Positions 1 to 5,303 of a stretch of 5,811 nucleotides of DNA are shown in pieces. Made by a program: the position numbers and the translations under genes. Origin of the DNA: JBDNIO01 sp041688215 (GTDB lineage: Bacteria; Pseudomonadota; Gammaproteobacteria; Nevskiales; Salinisphaeraceae); the NCBI GenBank assembly GCA_041688215.1, contig JBDNIO010000100.1, positions 1-5,811 of the forward strand. The letters run 5' to 3'. The notes under the pieces were generated by a model, which saw only the letters and a program-made list of their open reading frames with translations, did no database searches and had not been told where the DNA came from. The first letter of the stretch is position 1. Every line of letters starts with the position of its first letter.

Positions 1-357
1 CAGCAATTTTTCTACATAGGCGTAATTGCGGGGTTTACCGAACAACCCGCGGCTGAAATTGACCGTCGCCCACACGGTTTCAAACGCGTCGGTGGATAAT
101 TCCTGCGGCACTAGACCAATCTTGCTGCGCGCTGCCCGGTAGTCGGCGACCACATCATAGCCATCGGCAAGCACGTGGCCGCTACTTGGGTTTACGATGC
201 CGCAGATAATACTGATGAGCGTGGTCTTGCCTGCGCCGTTGGGGCCGAGCAGGGCGAATATTTCCCCACGACGGATTTCCAAATCGATATTTTTTAGCGC
301 CGAAAATCCTGAATCATAGGTTTTGTCCAGATTGTTGACGGAGATTATCGAGTCCAC
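1..357 (-). CDS. ABC transporter ATP-binding protein, YadG-like (5' part only)
   Basis: This is the N-terminal 119 residues of an ABC ATPase that would power an ABC-2-type membrane exporter from the cytoplasmic side. Visible motifs are an aromatic A-loop Tyr near residue 14, Walker A GPNGAGKT at 38-45, and a Q-loop GLVPQEL with Gln 85. The run GYD followed by VPQE and FETV resembles E. coli YadG and other drug or polysaccharide exporter ATPases. The signature motif, Walker B and H-loop lie beyond the left edge, and any permease partner would lie there too. I chose GTG at 357-355 because AAGGA (369-365) lies seven bases before it. An in-frame TTG at 381-379 has no such site. The gene is divergent from metZ. 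The family is certain; the substrate is unknown. Confidence 0.93.
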   Translation of the reverse strand, partial: MDSIISVNNLDKTYDSGFSALKNIDLEIRRGEIFALLGPNGAGKTTLISIICGIVNPSSGHVLADGYDVVADYRAARSKIGLVPQELSTDAFETVWATVNFSRGLFGKPRNYAYVEKLL

Positions 358-364
358 AATGGCG

Positions 365-369
365 TCCTT
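365..369 (-). promoter_or_regulatory. Ribosome binding site of the ABC ATPase gene
   Basis: AAGGA on the minus strand sits seven bases before GTG 357-355. It decides the start in favour of GTG over the upstream in-frame TTG at 381-379. Confidence 0.6.
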
Positions 370-395
370 GTTGGGTGACAATGTATAGTCGGTCG

Positions 396-424
396 TTGAC
401 CGTAGCGGCGAAGCAGTTTAATTT
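396..424 (+). promoter_or_regulatory. Candidate sigma-70 promoter for metZ
   Basis: TTGACC (396-401) and TAATTT (419-424) are separated by 17 bases. The -35 box matches the consensus well and the -10 box only at three of six positions. It would give a leader of roughly 130 bases before metZ. The -35 box overlaps a small perfect dyad, CGGTC-GTT-GACCG, at 390-402, which could bind a regulator. This is inferred from motif matching alone. Confidence 0.35.
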
Positions 425-514
425 ATTCGAGCGAAGTGCGCCGATTTGTGACCAGATTGCGGGCGCCAAATAAATGCAGCTAAAGGGGAGTCGCCCGCTT
501 CGCACCAGTGCACG

Positions 515-532
515 CGGGTATTTTTATGCCCG
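515..532 (+). repeat. Short hairpin in the metZ leader
   Basis: CGGGTAT (515-521) pairs with TATGCCCG-side bases 526-532 around a TTTT loop, giving a seven-base-pair stem with one G-U pair. It ends 32 bases before the metZ start. No T-run follows it on the plus strand, so it is not a typical terminator. It could be a leader structure or chance. Confidence 0.4.
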
Positions 533-564
533 TATTCAATTCATTATGAAAGGTTATTCGGGCT

Positions 565-1749
565 ATGTCTAAACAAGAGAACCCAGATTGGGGAACGGCC
601 ACACAAGGCGTGCGCGCGGGTGAGACGCGCGGCGCGCATGGCGAGCACAGCTTCCCGATTTTCGTCACTTCCAGCTTCGTGTTCGATTCCGCCGAACAGG
701 CCGCCGCGCGTTTTGCCGGCGATGAACCGGGCAATATCTACTCCCGTTTTACCAACCCCACGGTAGATGCCTTCTGCCGGCGGCTGGCGGCGATGGAGGG
801 CGGTGAAACCTGCGTGGCGACTGCGTCGGGCATGTCTGCGATTCTTTCCACCTGCCTGGCCGTGCTCAACGCTGGCGACCATATCGTGGCCGCGCATACG
901 CTGTTTGGTTCCACGATCGGGTTATTCAACAATCATCTGTCGCGGTTTGGCATCAGCACCAGCTATGTCGCGCCGGATAATGTCGATGCCTGGGCCGCAG
1001 CCATAACACCCAATACGCGCATGTTGTTTGTTGAAACGCCTTCGAATCCGCTTACCGAACTGGTTGATCTGAAAGCATTATCCGAAATCGCCAAGGCCAA
1101 CAACTGTTTGCTGGTGGTGGACAACTGCTTCCTGACACCGGCGCTGCAAAAGCCGTTTGAATTTGGCGCGGATATCGTGATTCATTCGGTTACCAAATTT
1201 CTGGACGGCCAGGGCCGCTGCCTGGGCGGCGCCATTATCGGCGACGCTGAAATCGTGGGCGAAAAGGTATTCGGCATCCTGCGCAGCGGCGGGCCCAGCA
1301 TGAGCCCGTTTAACGCCTGGGTGTTTCTGAAAGCCCTGGAAACTCTGGAAGTGCGTATGCAGGCGCACTGCCAGCGCGCGCAAATACTGGCCGAGTGGCT
1401 GGAGCAGCAGCCCGCTGTAGAGCGCGTGTACTTCCCGGGCCTGAAATCGCATCCCCAGCATGAATTGGCAAAACGCCAGCAAAGCGGGTTTGGCGGCATT
1501 GTTTCGTTTGACGTGGCCGGTGGCCGCGAGGGCGCCTGGCGCTTGATTAACAGCACGAAAATGCTTTCGATTACCGCCAATCTGGGAGATACACGAACCA
1601 CAATTGTGCATCCGTCAACCACCACGCATTCGCGTATCTCGGCAGACGAACGCGCCCGCGCTGGACTTGGCGATGGTCTGGTGCGTATCTCTGTTGGCCT
1701 GGAAAATATCGAAGATATTATTGCCGATCTCGAATCCGGACTACGCTGA
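565..1749 (+). CDS. metZ: O-succinylhomoserine sulfhydrylase (MetZ)
   Basis: This 394-residue protein belongs to the PLP-dependent Cys/Met metabolism family. MetZ makes homocysteine directly from O-succinylhomoserine and sulfide in cytoplasmic methionine synthesis, bypassing cystathionine. Family residues are visible in order: YSRFTNPT with Tyr 59 and Arg 61 for cofactor phosphate, ASGM around 87-90, Asp 186 in VVDNCF, the Schiff-base Lys 211 in HSVTKFLDGQGR, and a substrate-carboxylate Arg near 374 in LVRISVGLE. The DGQGR segment after the lysine is typical of MetZ and separates it from MetB and MetC. Length is normal for the family. The ATG at 565 is preceded by GAAAGG (548-553), 11 bases away, a somewhat long spacing. 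The stop shares a base with the next gene's start (TGATG), suggesting coupled translation. No SAM riboswitch was recognised upstream. Confidence 0.95.
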   Translation: MSKQENPDWGTATQGVRAGETRGAHGEHSFPIFVTSSFVFDSAEQAAARFAGDEPGNIYSRFTNPTVDAFCRRLAAMEGGETCVATASGMSAILSTCLAVLNAGDHIVAAHTLFGSTIGLFNNHLSRFGISTSYVAPDNVDAWAAAITPNTRMLFVETPSNPLTELVDLKALSEIAKANNCLLVVDNCFLTPALQKPFEFGADIVIHSVTKFLDGQGRCLGGAIIGDAEIVGEKVFGILRSGGPSMSPFNAWVFLKALETLEVRMQAHCQRAQILAEWLEQQPAVERVYFPGLKSHPQHELAKRQQSGFGGIVSFDVAGGREGAWRLINSTKMLSITANLGDTRTTIVHPSTTTHSRISADERARAGLGDGLVRISVGLENIEDIIADLESGLR

Positions 1750-2554
1750 TGCGCGCGGCGGTATATGCCGCGCTGATGGTTTGCGATCCGGAAACCAAAT
1801 TGCAACAGGTGGCTGCGCTGGTGACGCGCGACGCCGGTGAACTGGCGCATAGTGACGCGCCGGCTAAATCCGTACCGCAGCCGGGCAGGCCGGACACGCC
1901 GCGCCTGGTCAGCCCCCAAAACTACCCCGGCGCGGACTGGGCAGCCAGGCCGGGCACATTGCGCTGATTCACGCGATTGCGCACATCGAATTCAACGCCA
2001 TAAACCTAGGCCTGGACGCCGCGTATCGTTTCCAGGGTATGCCGGAGGATTATTACCGCGACTGGATACGAGTAGCCGCCGATGAGGCACGCCACTTTCA
2101 GTTGCTGCAAACGCGCTTGCAGCAACTCGGGCATCAATATGGTGATTTCGGTGCGCACGACAGGCTTTGGGAAATGGCCGTGAAAACCGCGCATGACGTA
2201 TTGGTACGCATGGCCCTGGTGCCTAGGGTTCTGGAAGCGCGTGGGCTAGATGTAACGCCGGGTATGATTACGCGGCTGCAACAGGCCGACGATCACGAAA
2301 GCGTGAGGATACTTGAAACTATCCTGCAAGAAGAAATTCCGCACGTGGCCATCGGCAGTCGCTGGTTTCGTTATTGCTGCGAAGCGCGTGACGTGGAGCC
2401 GGATACCTGCTTCACCCAACTGCTGAAAAAATATATGGGCAGCGGTTTAAAAGGCCCGTTCAACGAAACTGCACGCCTGCAGGCTGGATTCAACGCGGCT
2501 GAGATGGATTATTTGCGCAAGGGAACTTCCACAGACTCATCCGAACGTAAATAA
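1749..2554 (+). CDS. DUF455 (COG2833) ferritin-like protein, frame broken by one base
   Basis: Together two frames encode one DUF455 protein of about 268 residues, the family's usual size. Residues 1-55 (MRAAVYAALM to PRLVS) read in the frame of ATG 1749. From about 1913 the family sequence (PPKLPRRGLGS, then HAIAHIEFNAI) continues in another frame to the TAA at 2552-2554. Restoring one C to the five-C run at 1913-1917 joins them perfectly. The ferritin-like four-helix bundle shows a full diiron ligand set: Glu 81 in AHIE, ExxH at 113-116 (EARH), Glu 163 in VLEARG, and ExxH at 196-199 (EIPH). Biochemical function is not established. As written, the first frame stops at 1967, and the next in-frame ATG (2039) would lose Glu 81. 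Start overlaps the metZ stop. The 3' end overlaps rsmJ by 46 bases. It may be intact if the deletion is a sequence error. Confidence 0.88.
1753..1773 (+). repeat. GC-rich inverted repeat at the metZ/DUF455 junction
   Basis: GCGCGGC (1753-1759) and GCCGCGC (1767-1773) are perfect complements around a seven-base loop. The stem covers codons 2-9 of the DUF455 gene, directly after its start codon. A direct repeat CGCTGATG flanks it, at 1744-1751 and 1771-1778. It could reduce initiation on the downstream gene unless metZ ribosomes open it. Confidence 0.45.
2100..2127 (+). repeat. Perfect 11-bp inverted repeat inside the DUF455 gene
   Basis: AGTTGCTGCAA (2100-2110) and TTGCAGCAACT (2117-2127) are perfect complements with a six-base loop. 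In protein it encodes the repetitive helix segment QLLQTRLQQL. No T-run follows, so it is not a terminator. Confidence 0.7.
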
Positions 2555-3263
2555 ATATCAAACCGGGCCCGTTTGCCGCGTACCTGTAGATCGGGTGGCG
2601 CCAGCAGTGGCCCACGCGGATGGCGCTTTACCACCACCCGCTGACGCGCTTTCTGGCGCACCGCGGTGAGTAAGGTTGCGGCGTCGGAATCGCTTCCTGC
2701 CAAGCCATGCAACGCCTGCATTTCCCATTTGGGCAGGGCGCTGCGCTCGCCGCCGAACATGGGATCCATGTAAATTACATCGGCAACGGGCAGGTTATGG
2801 ATGTCGAGCCATTGGGCCGCGTCCTGCTTCACTAGGCCCGCCCAGTTGGGCAATGCGCCAGCGCGTTTCAAGCCGTCTTCGAGCAACGCCTGTAAACCGG
2901 CTGGCGTTCGCAGGCTTGTACGCGGCAACCCAGACCCATGAGTACGGAGCTGTCGCGACCCAGACCGCAGGTGGCGTCGAATACACTTAAGTTCGGGCGT
3001 TTGTTCAGGCCGATGGCGCGTGCCAGGTTGCCGCGTTTACCGGCGCGCAGGCGGCGCTTTATTTCATCGCTGTGAAAATCTACGTAAATGGGCCGGGTTG
3101 CGGGATTAGCGGCGTCGCTCAGTTCCAGCCGCGTGGCGCTAACGGCGAGTACTAGCCCATGGGCGGGTAGGGTGGCGGAAAAAACAATGCCCAGATGCTT
3201 GGCAAGCATCTGGGCACGTTGTTCTTGTCCTCTTTGTGCGACGACGGCTAGCGCGCCGCACAC
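2509..3263 (-). CDS. rsmJ: 16S rRNA (guanine-1516-N2)-methyltransferase RsmJ, frame broken by one base
   Basis: RsmJ (formerly YhiQ) is the SAM-dependent enzyme that methylates G1516 of 16S rRNA. Joined across the break the product is about 251 residues, the same as E. coli RsmJ at 250. Visible motifs are IYVDF near 59-63, the SAM loop DATCGLGRD at 96-104, the ribose-binding acidic residue in CER near 119, DPMF at about 167-170 followed by SALPKWEM, then VVVKR and a C-terminal RFDIY. The frame changes between CERQP and GLQALLEDGL, near 2897-2904. Restoring one G to the minus-strand GG pair gives the spacing of E. coli (ERNPVVAALLDDGL). The start is uncertain. GTG at 3263-3261 lies four bases after the SCP2 stop and fits family length. 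An ATG at 3329 would overlap SCP2 by 62 bases. No clear ribosome site is visible. It is probably co-transcribed with SCP2. Confidence 0.9.
3179..3223 (-). terminator. Terminator-like hairpin inside the start of rsmJ
   Basis: A perfect 13-base-pair inverted repeat (3188-3200 with 3204-3216, three-base loop) begins TGCCCAGATGCTT. On the minus strand it is followed at once by TTGTTTTTT (3187-3179), the form of an intrinsic terminator. After a two-base bulge, five more pairs (3183-3187 with 3219-3223) extend the stem. It lies about 52 bases beyond the SCP2 stop but within rsmJ codons 16-28, so it could end SCP2 transcripts or attenuate rsmJ. Activity is inferred. Confidence 0.5.
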
Positions 3264-3267
3264 CGGA

Positions 3268-3588
3268 TCAGGACAGTTTGGCGGCGTCGAAGACACCGGC
3301 GAGTTTTTGCGCAAGCATGATGTCGCCATCGACCTGCAGCTTGCCGGTCATGACAGCGGTCATGCCATCGAGTTCGCCGGTGAGCATGTCTTTCAGATCG
3401 TCGTCTTCCATTTTCAGGGTAACGTCGGCGTCGCTGGCTTCACCTTCATGCACGGTGCAGGCGCCGTCTTTGATTTCTGCATACATGAGGGTGGAAATTG
3501 CGTATTGCACAGTGGCGTTCATATCGCCGGCGGTATCAGCATCAAAGGCTTGCGGCATTTTCTCAATCATTTCCTTGGCGGTGCTCAT
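3268..3588 (-). CDS. SCP2 sterol-carrier-domain protein, small single-domain form
   Basis: This 106-residue protein consists of one SCP2 fold and nothing else. The clearest family segment is near residues 73-100, GELDGMTAVMTGKLQVDGDIMLAQKLAGVF, split here as GELDGMTAVMTGKL followed by QVDGDIMLAQKL and AGVF. This matches the conserved core of bacterial sterol-carrier-like proteins. Such domains hold a hydrophobic ligand, usually fatty acyl or other lipid; the bacterial ligand and role are not known. It has no signal peptide or membrane segment, so it is probably cytoplasmic, and it is acidic (MEDDDLKDML). The ATG at 3588-3586 has a weak GGA about ten bases upstream. It lies four bases before the likely rsmJ start and is divergent from tal. 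Confidence 0.87.
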   Translation of the reverse strand: MSTAKEMIEKMPQAFDADTAGDMNATVQYAISTLMYAEIKDGACTVHEGEASDADVTLKMEDDDLKDMLTGELDGMTAVMTGKLQVDGDIMLAQKLAGVFDAAKLS

Positions 3589-3696
3589 TCACATATCCGG
3601 GTTGGTTGAAGTCGCGTTATGATGCGCAACTAACATCTGAAATACCATAGATAAGCAAGATTTCCATAGTACAGGGTTTCCCGCGTAGCGAGCATT

Positions 3697-3716
3697 GTAC
3701 GCAAAGCCATGCGTAC
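3697..3716. repeat. Inverted repeat upstream of tal
   Basis: GTACGCA (3697-3703) and TGCGTAC (3710-3716) are perfect complements with a six-base spacer, ending 27 bases before the tal start codon. In the 155-base divergent spacer between SCP2 and tal this is the clearest structure. It could be an operator or an mRNA leader hairpin. I found no convincing sigma-70 promoter pair for either gene there. Confidence 0.5.
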
Positions 3717-3743
3717 GGACATCCATATTACCGAGAGTAGATT

Positions 3744-4724
3744 ATGCAGCAAGCAAACGACCATGAGGCGCAACCCACGGCCCTGGAGCAACTGCGGGCA
3801 CTGAGCACGATTGTGGCGGATACCGGGGAAATCCAAAGCATTAAGCAGTATCAGCCCACAGATGCCACGACCAATCCCAGCCTGGTTCTGGCTGCCGCGC
3901 AGATGCTGGAATATGCAGGTCTGCTGGATGATGTGATCGCGCAAGCTGCCGGGCAATCGGGCCGCCTGGAAGAACGCGCGGCGGACGCGGTTGACCATCT
4001 GATGACGCTGTTCGGACGCGATATTACCGGCATCATTCCGCGCTACGTATCCACCGAGGTTGATGCGCATTTATCCTTCAATACCGAGTTAACGATTGCC
4101 AAGGGCCGGGAATTCATCGAACGCTACAGCCAATTGGGCGTGGACCGCAGCCGGGTGCTGATTAAAATTGCCTCAACCTGGGAGGGCATCCGCGCAGCAA
4201 GCGTGCTCGAAGCAGAAGGCATACGCTGCAACATGACGCTGATTTTTAGCCTGGCGCAAGCCATGGCCTGTTTTGACGCCGGCGTTACGCTGATCTCACC
4301 GTTCGTGGGCCGCATCACGGACTGGTATAAAGCCAGCGACGGGGTAGACGGTTATGCGCCCGAGCAAGACCCGGGCGTGGCGTCGGTACGTCGCATTTAC
4401 GCCTATGCGAAAGCGCATGCTTACCCCACGCAGGTCATGGCCGCGAGTTTCCGTAATTCGGGGCAGATTTTGGCGCTGGCAGGCTGCGACTTGCTGACCA
4501 TTTCGCCGAAATTACTGGCCAAGCTGGGTGAGACGCAAATCCCCGTACAGCGCGCTATAGATTCAGGTGGTCGTGAGCCGGATGAACGCGTAGCACTGGA
4601 TGAATCCGGTTTCCGCTGGCGCATGACCAGCGATGCCATGGCGACTGAAAAGTTGGCGGAAGGGATACGCAAATTCGCCGCTGACCAGGCGCAATTGCAA
4701 AGCCTGATTGCCGCGGGTCTGTAA
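3744..4724 (+). CDS. tal: Transaldolase, TalB-like
   Basis: Transaldolase moves a dihydroxyacetone unit from sedoheptulose 7-phosphate to glyceraldehyde 3-phosphate in the non-oxidative pentose phosphate pathway. The 326-residue protein aligns along its whole length with E. coli TalB (317 residues). The extra residues are at the N terminus, before LRALSTIVADTG. Catalytic residues are present: Asp 26 in VADTG, Glu 105 in STEVDA, and Schiff-base Lys 141 in LIKIASTWEGIRAA. Other family blocks are QPTDATTNPSL, LISPFVGRITDWYKA, MAASFRN and the C-terminal KLAEGIRKFAADQ. The ATG at 3744 has GAGAG (3733-3737) six bases upstream. The gene stands alone: divergent from SCP2, and convergent with the next gene across 19 bases that show no terminator hairpin with a T-run. 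Confidence 0.97.
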   Translation: MQQANDHEAQPTALEQLRALSTIVADTGEIQSIKQYQPTDATTNPSLVLAAAQMLEYAGLLDDVIAQAAGQSGRLEERAADAVDHLMTLFGRDITGIIPRYVSTEVDAHLSFNTELTIAKGREFIERYSQLGVDRSRVLIKIASTWEGIRAASVLEAEGIRCNMTLIFSLAQAMACFDAGVTLISPFVGRITDWYKASDGVDGYAPEQDPGVASVRRIYAYAKAHAYPTQVMAASFRNSGQILALAGCDLLTISPKLLAKLGETQIPVQRAIDSGGREPDERVALDESGFRWRMTSDAMATEKLAEGIRKFAADQAQLQSLIAAGL

Positions 4725-4743
4725 ACGCCGGCGGGCCGATGTC

Positions 4744-5004
4744 TCAGTCGTCCAGATACTCCATGACCGCCGTATAGCCTGTTTCTGTCAGTAGAATGGC
4801 ATTCACGCTGCTATCGTACAGTCGGCACTGGGAGCGCAGGGTTTCGATCTCGCTGCTATCGAGTTCGCCGCTCAGGTAATAGAAATCGCGACCTTCGTCA
4901 AAGCCTTCACTCAATTGCTTGAAGGCCTTGAACGTGGTGCCCTTGGCGGTACCGCGCGCGGCATCGACCTCTTTCAGGCTCCAGGTTTTTTCGTGTTTCG
5001 ACAT
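4744..5004 (-). CDS. Uncharacterised 86-residue protein, possible DNA-binding fold
   Basis: I do not recognise this family with confidence. The protein is short, soluble and without signal peptide or membrane segment. Its N-terminal half, WSLKEVDAARGTAKGTTFKAF, has the spacing of a small helix-turn-helix: a helix, a turn at RGTAKG, then a second helix. It is followed by EGRDFYYLSG. The C-terminal end (SSVNAILLTETGYTAV) faintly recalls phage antirepressor-type domains, which often end in a leucine-rich strand and a TE-SG or NE-SG helix. That link is inference. The start at 5004 has AAAAAGG about 12 bases upstream, a long spacing. A good promoter candidate lies just upstream (5052-5080), which supports expression. 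The coding frame uses codons like its neighbours, and no frame break is seen. Confidence 0.75.
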   Translation of the reverse strand: MSKHEKTWSLKEVDAARGTAKGTTFKAFKQLSEGFDEGRDFYYLSGELDSSEIETLRSQCRLYDSSVNAILLTETGYTAVMEYLDD

Positions 5005-5051
5005 AGGAGTGTGCGACCTTTTTGACGGCGCGGTTCAATGCAATCCCGGTC

Positions 5052-5080
5052 AAACTAGCACTGCCTCAGGAAGGGGTCAA
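5052..5080 (-). promoter_or_regulatory. Candidate sigma-70 promoter for the 86-residue protein gene
   Basis: On the minus strand TTGACC (5080-5075) and TAGTTT (5057-5052) are 17 bases apart. TGC directly before the -10 box gives an extended -10. Transcription would begin near 5045, leaving a leader of about 40 bases before ATG 5004. This is the best promoter match in the window. Confidence 0.5.
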
Positions 5081-5106
5081 TTCCCTGTGGAAGCACGCGC
5101 CTACAA

Positions 5107-5115
5107 TGCTATAGT
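5107..5115 (+). promoter_or_regulatory. Candidate extended -10 promoter for the Nudix gene
   Basis: TGCTATAGT combines a TGn extension with TATAGT (5110-5115), five of six matches to TATAAT. No clear -35 box lies 16-18 bases upstream, which is tolerated by extended -10 promoters. It is divergent from the promoter at 5052-5080. Confidence 0.35.
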
Positions 5116-5191
5116 CTTGACGATAGAGTTATTCATGAGCTTGCCTGATGTGGGCTTTGGACTCGCAGCAACGACACGCGCAAGGGTGCGA

Positions 5192-5260
5192 ATGAAAGCA
5201 AAAGATTTATCCCGCCGGCACGCCGTTCAACAAAAAGACGAGAGTTCCAATCAAGCCTGA
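5192..5260 (+). other. 22-codon ORF with good ribosome site, in a different frame from the Nudix gene
   Basis: ATG 5192 follows AAGGG (5182-5186) by five bases, the best ribosome site near the Nudix gene. It opens a 22-residue hydrophilic reading frame (MKAKDLSRRHAVQQKDESSN and two more residues) ending in TGA at 5258-5260. It is either a leader peptide or the true N terminus of the Nudix protein, displaced by one extra base. Removing one A from the five-A run at 5224-5232 would join it in frame with the Nudix sequence. Confidence 0.4.
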
Positions 5261-5303
5261 ACCCACGCTTGCGCCCGCTCAGCCGCGATTAATCGAACTG
5301 CTG

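Noticed and set aside
314..505. 63-residue minus-strand frame in the divergent spacer
   Set aside because: It overlaps the start of the ABC ATPase in another frame and has no good ribosome site or family match.
358..564. SAM riboswitch upstream of metZ
   Set aside because: Methionine genes sometimes carry one, but I could not recognise a SAM aptamer core; only short simple hairpins are visible.
1078..1919. Long minus-strand open frames opposite metZ
   Set aside because: The plus strand encodes an intact MetZ with all active-site residues; the opposite frames show no recognisable domain.
1913..1922. Programmed -1 frameshift in the DUF455 gene
   Set aside because: Read in the starting frame, the codons here (CCC CAA AAC) do not form a proper X-XXY-YYZ slippery site, and no strong downstream pseudoknot was evident.
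3088..3622. Long plus-strand open frames across rsmJ and SCP2
   Set aside because: They lie opposite clearly conserved RsmJ and SCP2 sequence, are rich in Cys, Ser and Arg, and match no family; they are antisense shadows.
4725..4743. Possible terminator between tal and the convergent gene
   Set aside because: It contains a CGCCGGCG self-complementary octamer (4726-4733) but no loop and no T-run on either strand.
4919..5260. 113-residue plus-strand frame before the Nudix gene
   Set aside because: Most of it is antisense to the 86-residue gene; only its last 22 codons, from ATG 5192, have a good ribosome site and are listed separately.
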